Assembly: GCA_964017185.1 (NCBI GenBank)
Contig: OZ024876.1
Location: 15,253,726-15,317,725 of the forward strand
DNA: 64,000 nucleotides
Source of the DNA: Rugalucina vietnamica
Lineage: Eukaryota; Mollusca; Bivalvia; Lucinida; Lucinidae
Reading direction: 5' to 3'
Shown here: in pieces, positions 22,259-31,759 of the stretch
How positions within the stretch are numbered: position 1 is the stretch's first letter
Layout of the letters: each line of letters begins with the position of its first letter
The notes under the pieces: generated by a model
What the model was told of the DNA's origin: nothing
Databases searched by the model: none
What the model saw: the letters and a program-made list of their open reading frames with translations, nothing else
Made by a program: the position numbers and the translations under genes

Positions 22259-24916
22259 CTGAGCCGAAGGCTCACAGGTGAGCTTATAGGATAGGCAGGC
22301 ATCCGTCGTCCGTCGTCGTCCGTCGTCGTCCGTCGTCCGTCGTCCGTCGTCCGTCCACAATTTCAAAGAAGAATATTTCTGAAGCTAGTAGGCCGATCTT
22401 GATCAAATTTAATGTGAACCATAATTGGCTTGGGGGATTGATGGCATTAGGTTTTGGAGCAGATTGTATCAAAATTGTGGTTTCCATGGCAACAGATAGG
22501 TCCCATAGACTTACAATGGGAAAAACTAAAAAAATCTTCTTCTCTGAAACCACTAGGCCCACAGCTTTGATATTTGGTATGTAGCAATGGCTAATGGTCC
22601 TCTACATAAATTGTGCCATTCATGCCCCTGGGGTCAAATTTGGCCACGCCCCGGGGGTCGATAGTCTCCATAGACTTACTATGGGAAAAAAATTCAAACA
22701 TCTTCTTCTCTGAAACCACAGGGCCCACAGCTTTGATATTTGGTATGTGGCAATGGCTAATGGTCCTCTACATAAATTGTGCCAGCCATGCCCCTGGGGT
22801 CAAATTTGGCCACGCCCCGGGGGTGGATAGTTTCCATAGACTTACAATTGGAAAAACTAAAAAAATCTTCTTCTCTGAAACCACAAGGCCCACAGCTTTG
22901 ATATTTGGTATGTAGCAATGGCTAATGGTCCTCTACATAAATTGTGCCATTCATGCCCCTGGGGTAAAATTTGGCCACGCCCCGGGGGTTGATAGTCTCC
23001 ATAGACTTACTATGGGAAAAAAATTAAAAAATCTTCTTCTCTGAAACCACAGGGCCCACAGCTTTGATATTTTGTATGTGGCAATGGCTATTGGTCCTCT
23101 ACATAAATTGTGCCAATCATGCCCCTGGGGTCAAATTTGTCCACGCCCCGGGGGTCGATAGTCTCCATAGACCTACAATAGGAAAAATTAAAAAAATCTT
23201 CTTCTCTGAAACCACTAGGCCAACAGCTTTGATATTTGGTATGTAGCAATGGCTAATAGTCCTCTACATAAATTGTGCCATTCATGCCCCTGGGGTCAAA
23301 TTTGGCCATGCCCCGGGGGTTGATAGTCTCCATAGACTTACTATGGGAAAAAAATTAAAACATCTTCTTCTCTGAAACCACAGGGCCCACAGCTTTGATA
23401 TTTTGTATGTGGCAATGGCTAATGGTCCTCTACATAAATTGTACCAATCATGTCCCCGGGGTCAAAATTGGCCACGCCCCGGGGGTCGATAGTCTCCATA
23501 GACCTACAATAGGAAAAACTAAAAAAATCTTCTTCTCTGAAACCACTAGGCCCACAGCTTTGATATTTGGTATGTAGCAATGGCTAATGGTCCTCTACAT
23601 AAATTGTGCCATTCATGCCCCTGGGGTCAAATTTGGCCAGGCCCCGTAGGTTGATAGTCTCAATAGACTTGCTATGGGAAAAAAAATCAAAAATCTTCTT
23701 CTCTGAAACCACAGGGCACACAGCTTTGATATTTGGTATGTAGCAATGGCTAATGGTCCTCTACATAAATTGTGCCATTCATGCCCCTGGGGTCAAATTT
23801 GGCCACGCCCCAGGGGTTGATAGTCTCCATAGACTTACTATGGGAAAAAAATTAAAAAATTTTTTTCTCTGAAACCACAGGGCCCACAGCTTTGATATTT
23901 TGTATGTGGCAATGGCTAATGGTCCTATACATAAATTGTGCCAATCATGCCCCTGGGGTCAAATTTGGCCACGCCCCGGGGCTCGATAGTCTCTATAGAC
24001 CTACAATAGGAAAAAACTAAAAAAATCTTCTTCTCTGAAACCACTAGGCCAACAGCTTTGATATTTGGTATGTAGCAATGGCTAATAGTCCTCTACATAA
24101 ATTGTGCCATTCATGCCCCTGGGGTCAAATTTGGCGATGCCCCAGGGGTTGATAGTCTCCATAGACTTACTATGGGAAAAAAATTAAAAAAATCTTCTTC
24201 TCTGAAACCACAGGGCCCACAGCTTTGATATTTTGTATGTGGCAATGGCTTATGGTCCTCTACATAAATTGTGCCAATCATGTCCCCGGGGTCAAAATTG
24301 GCCACGCCCCGGGGGTCGATAGTCTCCATAGACCTACAATAGGAAAAACTAAAAAAATCTTCTTCTCTGAAACCACTAGGCCCACAGCTTTGTTATTTGG
24401 TATGTAGCAATGGCTAATGGTCCTCTACATAAATTGTGCCATTCATGCCCCTGGGGTCAAATTTGGCCAGGCCCCGGAGGTTGATAGTCTCAATAGACTT
24501 GCTATGGAAAAAAAATTCAAAAATCTTCTTCTCTGAAACCACAGGGCCCACAGCTTTGATATTTTGTATGTGGCAATGGCTAATGGTCCTCTACATAAAT
24601 TGTGCCAGCCATGCCCCTGGGGTCAAATTTGGCCACGCCCCGGGGGTAGATAGTCTCCATAGACTTACAATGGGAAAAACTAAAAAAATCTCTGAAACCA
24701 AAAGGCCCAGAGCTTCTATATTTTGTATGTAGCAATGTTTGGTAGTCCCCATTATAAATTGTGCCAGTCATGCCCCTGGGTCAAATTTGGCCATGCCTTG
24801 GGGGTCAATAGTGTCCATGCATAGACTTTCATTGGTCGATTCTCAATTAATTTAAATCTCATGAGCTTACAATGTGATAATCTCTCAGGTGAGCTACAGG
24901 ACCAATGGTCCTCTAG
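22250..24916 (+). mobile_element. Helitron-like non-autonomous element with tandem-repeat core
   Basis: Left end: a hairpin AGCTCACCTGAGCC-GAA-GGCTC..AGGTGAGCT (22252-22284), then (CGTCGTC)n to about 22355. Core: about 13 tandem units of 166 bp (22530-24770). Right end: CTCAGGTGAGCTACAGG, the small palindrome GGACCAATGGTCC and CTCTAG, followed by host T. The same two ends frame 48349-50047. It interrupts a LINE open frame: removing it rejoins DKGQVDTF in frame, with no target duplication beyond a few T residues. A 3' hairpin followed by CTRR, no target duplication and a tandem core fit Helitron or Helentron derivatives (HINEs) such as bivalve pearl elements. No Rep/helicase ORF, so mobilised in trans. 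Family assignment is inference. Confidence 0.7.
22530..24770 (+). repeat. 166-bp tandem array with higher-order structure
   Basis: Each unit contains CTTCTTCTCTGAAACCAC, GGCCCACAGCTTTGATATTT, TGTAGCAATGGCTAATGGTC, CTACATAAATTGTGCCA, ATGCCCCTGGGGTCAAATTT and CATAGACTTACTATGGG. Units broadly alternate between CACTAGGCC and CACAGGGCC types (dimer of about 331 bp). A five-unit block is itself repeated with a period of 830 bp: the rare GGCCAGGCCCCG..GGTTGATAGTCTCAATAGAC variant occurs at about 23633 and 24464. Short frames with PTALIFGM repeats are artefacts. Confidence 0.92.
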
Positions 24917-25220
24917 TTTTGTCTAAGATTTTGGCCCAGTCATTTATCACTGTAGTCAACTGAGTTTCACAGCTATGCCATTTCCTAAATGCGTGTTGCC
25001 TGTCCGACAGGAGTTCATGTTCATCCAGATGGGCCATAATATTAGAGCATACAATATGTTCAAGAAGCTTACAAGGAATGCATGTCAAAGAAACAGGGCG
25101 GTAATTGCGGGCAAGTGACCTGTCGCCCTTCTTAAACAGGGGGCAAATATTAGCAATAGACCATTCTTTAGGAATTTCACCTGTATCAATTGACAATACT
25201 TCACTTGACGATGACGGTAA
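24894..25220 (-). pseudogene. Decayed LINE, N-terminal part of reverse transcriptase
   Basis: Minus strand: SIDTGEIPKEWSIANICPLF, KKGDRSLARNYRPVSLTCIP (the RPVSLT motif), CKLLEHIVCSNIMAHLDEHE, QHAFRKWHSCETQLTTVIND and WAKILDK, after which the nested element begins. Continues at 22258. No endonuclease domain is found upstream; the element is 5' truncated near 25220. Confidence 0.9.
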
Positions 25221-25269
25221 CGATTAAATTAAGTTAATCAACAAACATTTCTAGCAAAGGTTTAGCGTG

Positions 25270-25475
25270 TGTGTTTGCGGCTAGACATAGCCCTAGACAT
25301 AGACATAGACATAGAAACTTTATTTTACGTCGAATATGATTAACAGTACTTCATACTCCCGGTCCCGAAATGTATCAAGGCATATGCACATACTGTTTTA
25401 CTCTGAAGAAAGCACATCTGATTATTTGTCCTGTGTTTATAAGAGCGTCTAATTTCGGGACACGGAGTATGAAGT
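25270..25475. repeat. Inverted repeat and (TAGACA)n tract
   Basis: TAGACATAGACATAGACATA at about 25293-25313 precedes AAACTTTATTTTACGTCG. ACTTCATACTCCCGGTCCCG (25348) is matched inverted by CGGGACACGGAGTATGAAGT (25456-25475). The same GGGACCGGGAGTATGAAGTA recurs on the plus strand at about 48179. Confidence 0.8.
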
Positions 25476-26070
25476 ACGAAGCCAAATAGCAAACATGTAT
25501 TTTGTATGGGCCAAAAATTTCGGGACAATCATAGCTATATAGGGCAGGTATTTAGGGATTGTGTCACACATTTGTACATTTGATGCTGGTGTCTACGTAG
25601 CTATCTGGCAGTTAAGTTGCGTGAGTTGTGTAAGTTATAATAGTTACCTTTGTTAGGACGACATAAACGAAATGTAGATGGAAAAAGCTATAAATAACAG
25701 AAATTTTTGCGTATTGTCATCATGTTTTAAGGGCTTACGATAGTCCTGAAGCTCTAACTATTCCTTTCCAAGGAAACGGCCGTCAATCATACGTATGATA
25801 GACCACTATTGTAAGTTAAGTTCTGTAAGTTGGTTTAAACATATTTATTTCCAAATTTTGTACAGAAACAATACAAAAACATGCAATCAACGACAGGATC
25901 AGAACGAAAGCGTAAACGCTTATTTAGTTCTTTTCCTAAGCATTGTAAACAATGAAGGTTGCAATTTGTTTTGGACAGTCTACAAGTATTACTGATAAAG
26001 TTTTGAAATTAAGAAAATAAATATTATGTACGTAGACTCTTTAAGAAAATAACTTCCAAAAATTTACATA
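25476..26070. other. No gene seen
   Basis: Contains weak AAGTTGCGTGAGTTGTGTAA-like sequence (about 25612) reminiscent of the 30-bp satellite. No coding feature recognised. Confidence 0.4.
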
Positions 26071-26072
26071 AT

Positions 26073-26105
26073 GGAAAATAGCATCAAGATTTATGAGTGA
26101 AGTAA

Positions 26106-26158
<53 letters not shown>

Positions 26159-26184
26159 AGCATCAAGATTTATGAGTGAAGTAA

Positions 26185-26238
<54 letters not shown>
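26073..26238. repeat. Duplicated unit with (GA)n tracts
   Basis: GGAAAATAGCATCAAGATTT followed by ATGAGTGAAGTAAATA and a (GA)n run occurs twice, at about 26073-26151 and 26152-26237. Confidence 0.95.
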
Positions 26239-26243
<5 letters not shown>

Positions 26244-26328
26244 CCCGGAGCAGCAGCAAAGAAGACTGTATGTAATGGGTTGGAACTCTTAATTGAAAAT
26301 ATTCATGGTGAATTTGGTACACACACCA

Positions 26329-26348
26329 TCAAATGCAATCAAATGCAC
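26329..26348 (-). repeat. Possible 3' terminal repeat of the intact LINE
   Basis: Two copies of ATCAAATGCA lie about 45 bp past the LINE stop codon. CR1/L2 elements end in short tandem repeats of this kind, but no target duplication was identified, so this is only a candidate end. Confidence 0.3.
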
Positions 26349-26393
26349 TAATTCAAGTATGACAAACGCGCTTTTTAAGCTGAATGAACTAAT

Positions 26394-29300
26394 CTAAAAA
26401 CGGTTTGTGTTTTGTATATATTTATGTACGGATTCAAAAATTGATACGTTGGTTTCATAACTAAGATTTTCATCTCCCTTGAGTATAACGTTTAAATTGA
26501 AGACACTATATTGTAGAATCGAGTTTTGCAACGCCACTCTGTGTTCACGATATAAATGACATCGGAGAAAGAAATGATCGGCATTTTCAATTGCTCCACA
26601 TCGACAATCGCATAAAGGGGAATTCACGATGTTTTTGGCGCAAAGATCGTATTTAAGAGAACTGCAACCAGTTCGAAGTCGTGTGTGTAAAACTTGCAAG
26701 CGTCTACTGCCACTGTAATAATATTTTGGTACATTTGCCCTGCCCTGACTAAGATGTCGTTTAAAAGAATCAACTGTATCTACATCTCTGACATTGCGGG
26801 GTAAATTATTCCAATCACGAATGGTTGAAGGAAGAAAGGAATTGGAATACAGCCTAGTTCTTGCATATATTGTCCTAATATCATCTGCGTTTCTCAAATT
26901 GTAATTAGATACATTTTGTACTAGTTGGGGAACAAGAGACGAGAGATAAGTAGGAGAAATATTGTTGAACATTTTGTAAAATAGCGTTAATTTATGATTT
27001 TTCCTTCTTGTTTCAAGTTTTTCCCAGCCTGTTTCGTCATACAAATTCTCAATTGATACCAATTTAGTTGCGCCTGTGGCTATTCTAGCAGCCTCTAACT
27101 GAATTTTTTCGAGATCATTTTTTTCTTGTTGAGTACAATTATCCCAAATTATGTCAGCATATTCGAGAATAGGGCGTATAAAAGTAATATAAATTGTTTC
27201 AAGTGATTTTCTATCAAGTGTATATTTAAATTTTCGCATTACATTTATCCTTGCCCATGCCTTTTCCTTAATATACTCAATATGTTTATGCCAAGAGCAG
27301 TCTGTTGACAAATAAATTCCTAGATGTTTATGACATTGTACCTCCTTGATTTGTTCGTTTAGCATGAAAAGTGGTGGATGAACAGGCTTATCAGTTTTCA
27401 GAGATACTACAAATGATTCATTTTTACCAGGATTAAATTTGACTAACCATTTTCCAGCCCAAGTTGATATTTTACCCATGTCTGTATTAATAAGTTCAGC
27501 TGCAGAGTCAGGATTTTCAACAATGACAAAAAGACTTGTGTCGTCCGCAAAAAGACGTATGTTGCAACCAATATCATTAACAATATCATTTATGTAAAGT
27601 AAAAATAAAAGAGGACCAAGGATTGAGCCTTGCGGCACCCCAGCTGATATATAAGCCCAGTCAGATTGTACACCAGAAATAACGACTCTCTGTCTCCTAT
27701 TTTCGAGATAGCTAACAAACCAATCTAATAACTGACCAGTAATACCAGCAGCTTTAAGTTTATGAATAAGACCAGCATGCCATACGCGGTCGAATGCTTT
27801 ACTCACGTCACAGAAGACTACTCTGACCTCTTTTTCATCATCTATAGCCTGACAGAAAGTATCGTATAGGAAAGCTAATTGGTTGACAGTTGAGTCACCT
27901 GGTATGAATCCAGACTGAAAAGATGTAAGAATGTCGTTATCACGGAAGTGGTTGTAAAGGTACTTGAAAACGGCTCTCTCAAGACACTTTTCCATATTGC
28001 TTAGCAGGGATATAGGTCGGTAATTAGAAGGCAAAGATTGGTCGCCTCCTTTAGGTACAGGACTCACATGCGATTCCTTGAAACTGTCAGGGACGTCACC
28101 TTGGTACAGGGACTGATTAAAGAAATCACAGAGAGGAGAGGAGAGTTCATTTGCTAATGCAGCTAGAATACGGTTACTCAAGCCATCAGGCCCTGTAGCT
28201 TTTCCAATAGGGAGAGCTTTAAGAATGTTTTTTACTTCATCAGGAGTAAGTATTATAGAGTCCAGATTATGGTGCAAAGGGTAAGAAGTAACTTCTGGCA
28301 TTTCTGCACTACTGTCATCTAAAAGTGTTTGATCTTTGAAAAAGTCATTGAGAATATTTGCTTTATCTTTTTCATCGGAGTATACCAGGCCATCTTTTAC
28401 TAATGGGGGACAGGAGGATTTCGATGTAGGTGAAATGAATGATTTAAGAAGAGACCACCATTGTTTTGAAGATAATGAGTCAGATTTAAGTTTGTTGGCA
28501 AGTGAATCAGTCAATGCATTTTTTGAGTCTCTTATCAAAGATGTGGTTTCATTTCGAAGATGTTTAAAGCGGACCCAGTCGATCTGTAAATTTGTTCTTT
28601 TTGCTTTTCTGTATGCTCTTTTACGTTTTCGGATGTGTTTACGAATATTTGAATTCATCCATGTAGGTTCAGATGGGCGTATCGTTACTACTTTATTTGG
28701 AATACTTTGCTTCGAAAATTCAAGGATTTTGTCAACTAAAGCTTTTGCATATACATTAATATCTTGATGTTTGAGAGTGTTCCAGTTGAATGAAGCTGCT
28801 TTTTGGCGAAGGAGATTGTAATTACCTTGTTCGTACCGCCAAACAAAACGCTGAAAAGATTGTCTTTTAGGCTTAGAGAACTTGAAAATTCCATAAACAG
28901 GACAGTGATATTTAATTGGTTGATTGAGAAAAGGATCGCCTACGCCGCTTAATAAGACCGAATTGTTATTGCCTACCAGCAGTAGGTCGATTAAGGATGA
29001 AGAGTTCTTATCAAAATGTGTGGGTTCGTTAATCATTTGTGTAAGTGAATATTCTGCACATAAGTCATATACTTTCTTTGCAGTGGGTGTCTTCAGCATA
29101 TCAAAATTGAAGTCGCCTGTTATTATAATATCTTTAATACCTGAATCAACTGCAAGATGGATAGAGTTTTCAATTGTCGCTAAGTAATTGAAGTTAGAGT
29201 CGGGTGGTCTATAAAATAATCCAAATAAAATATGTTTATGTCTCAAAACCATTTCAATCCATATACATTCGATACCTATGGGTTCCAAATCAGGACGGCG

Positions 29301-29930
29301 TTTATAGTGAATTGAATCTTTAATGTATATCATGACACCACCACCATGGGTGTCACTCTGGCGATCTTTCCTTACAGGTTCTCCATAAGAGTCAATTAAC
29401 AGTCTATCATTTTTTATAGAAGGATTCAGCCATGTTTCCGAAAACGCTAGAATGTCAAATTCGCTCAGTTCAGCGCTGAGTATATCGATCTTATTTACTA
29501 TACTATGGACATTATAATGAACGATGGAGAGATGGTTAGCCAATGCTGTGATACTCATCAACGAGGAGTCTGGGCTGGAACTACGGGAGATACTACTATC
29601 AGCGTCTGAGAACGGACCTGGATTAAGTTCTATGTCCCCTGATTGAAGAATCAATATGAAAAACCAAAAACCTGATATCACTGCAAAAAGCAACTTCAAG
29701 CAATTTGAAATAAAAGTACAATTTTCTTCATAGTGTTTTCCAGGAACGATTCGTTTGAGCATATTATTGTAGACGAATCCTCGAGCCTTAATTTTCTGTT
29801 TAAGGCTAAGAAGCAATGTAAACGAGTCTGGCCTGTTCCAAATGCTAATAATCAGTAGTGTAAATAAAAATAAAGATGCATGAGTACCATTGTATTTACA
29901 AGCACGTGTTGCAACAACAAATTTCCTCAA
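26394..29930 (-). CDS. Intact non-LTR retrotransposon ORF2: endonuclease-reverse transcriptase with 2A motif
   Basis: An uninterrupted 1178-residue polyprotein that nicks DNA and copies its own RNA into the nick (target-primed reverse transcription). Order: two hydrophobic segments (about 18-30 and 78-96); a 2A-like GDIELNPGP (98-106); apurinic-type endonuclease (about 133-348) with HYN140, SETW (E165) and GDFN (D273, N275); a basic linker (430-445); reverse transcriptase (about 615-860) with FCDVSKAFDRVWH (D708), VPQGSILGPL and FADD (D796, D797); thumb; and a C-terminal Cys/His cluster C1107-C1109-C1111-H1119-C1124. The residue before H342 of the endonuclease is Tyr where most relatives have Asp (SDH). 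No stops or frameshifts, so the copy is young and possibly active. CR1/L2/Jockey-like; the exact clade needs a tree. An ORF1 was not found upstream. The start at 29930 is the first Met of the frame; a later Met cannot be excluded, but 2A lies downstream of it. Confidence 0.95.
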   Translation of the reverse strand: MRKFVVATRACKYNGTHASLFLFTLLIISIWNRPDSFTLLLSLKQKIKARGFVYNNMLKRIVPGKHYEENCTFISNCLKLLFAVISGFWFFILILQSGDIELNPGPFSDADSSISRSSSPDSSLMSITALANHLSIVHYNVHSIVNKIDILSAELSEFDILAFSETWLNPSIKNDRLLIDSYGEPVRKDRQSDTHGGGVMIYIKDSIHYKRRPDLEPIGIECIWIEMVLRHKHILFGLFYRPPDSNFNYLATIENSIHLAVDSGIKDIIITGDFNFDMLKTPTAKKVYDLCAEYSLTQMINEPTHFDKNSSSLIDLLLVGNNNSVLLSGVGDPFLNQPIKYHCPVYGIFKFSKPKRQSFQRFVWRYEQGNYNLLRQKAASFNWNTLKHQDINVYAKALVDKILEFSKQSIPNKVVTIRPSEPTWMNSNIRKHIRKRKRAYRKAKRTNLQIDWVRFKHLRNETTSLIRDSKNALTDSLANKLKSDSLSSKQWWSLLKSFISPTSKSSCPPLVKDGLVYSDEKDKANILNDFFKDQTLLDDSSAEMPEVTSYPLHHNLDSIILTPDEVKNILKALPIGKATGPDGLSNRILAALANELSSPLCDFFNQSLYQGDVPDSFKESHVSPVPKGGDQSLPSNYRPISLLSNMEKCLERAVFKYLYNHFRDNDILTSFQSGFIPGDSTVNQLAFLYDTFCQAIDDEKEVRVVFCDVSKAFDRVWHAGLIHKLKAAGITGQLLDWFVSYLENRRQRVVISGVQSDWAYISAGVPQGSILGPLLFLLYINDIVNDIGCNIRLFADDTSLFVIVENPDSAAELINTDMGKISTWAGKWLVKFNPGKNESFVVSLKTDKPVHPPLFMLNEQIKEVQCHKHLGIYLSTDCSWHKHIEYIKEKAWARINVMRKFKYTLDRKSLETIYITFIRPILEYADIIWDNCTQQEKNDLEKIQLEAARIATGATKLVSIENLYDETGWEKLETRRKNHKLTLFYKMFNNISPTYLSSLVPQLVQNVSNYNLRNADDIRTIYARTRLYSNSFLPSTIRDWNNLPRNVRDVDTVDSFKRHLSQGRANVPKYYYSGSRRLQVLHTRLRTGCSSLKYDLCAKNIVNSPLCDCRCGAIENADHFFLRCHLYREHRVALQNSILQYSVFNLNVILKGDENLSYETNVSIFESVHKYIQNTNRF
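29613..29639 (-). other. 2A-like ribosome-skipping motif in LINE ORF
   Basis: Codons GGG GAC ATA GAA CTT AAT CCA GGT CCG give GDIELNPGP, matching the D-x-E-x-N-P-G-P consensus. Such motifs make ribosomes skip the Gly-Pro bond; here that would release a hydrophobic leader of about 105 residues from the enzyme. 2A-like motifs at this place are reported for other non-LTR elements. Confidence 0.85.
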
Positions 29931-30311
29931 TTTATTGTCACGAAACTTGGTAGATCAGGTAAAGGAAAAGTGTTGTTGCAATCACGCACAGGTAATGTGT
30001 ATTGTACGCAACAGGCGTATTGTATACTTCAGCAAAACTACCCCATACAGTCCGCTCCGATGCTGCACCAGGATCCCCAAGAATGAAAGACAGAGAATGA
30101 ACAAAGAGAAACATTAAGAAAAACATTATGATAACAAGCGGAGGAAATGCATTGCTCTGTCGTAACTTATAGAAGGATTAACATTTTTTTATAATTTGAC
30201 TGTTATGTTATGTTATATGATATATGCAATATTACGTTATGTTATGTATGCAATGTTATTTTATGTTATGCAAACAAGTTATGTGTTAAGCATGCAATAT
30301 TATTATTATAC

Positions 30312-30383
30312 TATGTATGTATGTATGTATGTATGTATGTATGTATGTATGTATGTATGTATGTATGTATGTATGTATGTATG

Positions 30384-30416
<33 letters not shown>

Positions 30417-30652
30417 TAGTGTAATGTTATGTTATGTAATGTTTGCAAAATTCTATGTTATGTTAGGCGTGTATGTACGTATGAATGTATGTTATGTTGT
30501 TATGTATGTATGTATGTATGTATGTATGTATGTATGTATGTATGTATGTATGTATGTATGTATGTATGTATGTTATGCTTTGTTATGTATGTGTGTATGT
30601 ATGTATGTATGTATGTATGTATGTATGTATGTATGTATGTATGTATGTATGT
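30312..30652. repeat. Three (TATG)n arrays
   Basis: Perfect or nearly perfect TATG runs at 30312-30412, 30501-30572 and 30592-30652, separated by TTATG-rich sequence, with related sequence from about 30195. The Tyr-Val-Cys-Met frames in all phases are artefacts. Confidence 0.97.
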
Positions 30653-30659
30653 CAGACAT

Positions 30660-31480
30660 TTCAGACTATGATACATATCAACTAATTACAAGTAGTTCTA
30701 ATGCGTTGATAATCAGTAACAAAACTAACATATTAAACATATCAATATACAACAGATTTGTTATTTATCAGAATGTTGATGACAAATTGATGACATGCCT
30801 ATATATAAAGACATTTGATGATAGATATCATAACAAACTTTTTTGAAAATCAACCAAATACAAGAAAGTATAATGTATTGGTGACTAGTGACAAAGTATC
30901 ATATCAAATCGTATAAGTTAACATCTATGTACAGATACATGGAGCGTGTAAATGACACAGTAGAGTAAACAATCGCTCAAAAATCACATACAGATAGACA
31001 AAGACTATATATCGAGAAAATTAGTTATCAGACTTGTAATTTACCAGAATGTGTATGACATATTGATGACATGACTATAATAAAGACATATTAGATATCA
31101 GACTTGTAATTTACCTTTTTTGAACAGTATACTTCGAAGATTTTTGAAATGGAATGTCCTATGAGTAGTATTCACAGTTCATTCATACTTAGCTATATTA
31201 ATAGAATCATAGATTTTCAGCAAAATATGAAATTTGAGCAGATTTTTAAAAACGACTGTCACCTTTTATGTGAAGTTCATCCTTTTTATCCAATTATTAA
31301 TTTAGAATTCCTCCAAACGTGAAAGAAATCAGTTCATTTCAATTTTCGAAATCACTCCGAAACAAAAACACAACCGTCAACCATATTGATCACGTGACCT
31401 CCCTTCTGTAAGTTGTCATAGCTGACAGTGATAAAAGATAAGTTCATTAAGTTGGACTTAAGAACATTAGATCAAAACAA
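30660..31480. other. No gene seen
   Basis: AT-rich. TTAGATATCAGACTTGTAAT-like blocks repeat at about 31021 and 31090 with ATGACATATTGATGACATG between. No protein recognised. Confidence 0.45.
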
Positions 31481-31489
31481 CATGGCAAG

Positions 31490-31759
31490 ACAGTTATACA
31501 GTTGCATCCAGGGCTGAGCTAAGTTCGATAAGTTACAATAGTTGCACACAATAGCAAAGCTAAATGCACGTACATGTCTGCATCTAAGTTAAGTTTGATG
31601 AGTTGTATAAGTTAAGCAAGCTGAGTTATATAGGTTTTAGATTAATAACTTGGATGAGTTAAGTTAAGCAAGTCGAAGTCTGGGTTTAATTAGCTATGTG
31701 AGTAAGATATGTTATATGTATCACAGGACAAGCTAAGTTTGTTAAGTAGAGTAAGTTAA
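31490..31759 (+). repeat. Decayed edge of satellite array
   Basis: GTTAAGCAAGCTGAGTT, AAGTTTGATGAGTTGTATAA and related pieces show the same motif as the array but without fixed 30-bp spacing. This gradual decay at one edge is typical of tandem arrays. Confidence 0.7.

Noticed and set aside
22399-24732. Repeated 60-100 residue ORFs in the 166-bp array
   Set aside because: Present once per unit because of the repeat, with stops in each unit; not conserved protein.
28336-28767. 143-residue plus-strand ORF opposite the LINE
   Set aside because: Antisense shadow of the retrotransposon ORF with no independent support.
30196-30846. Tyr-Val-Cys-Met repeat proteins
   Set aside because: Direct translation of (TATG)n microsatellites in every frame.
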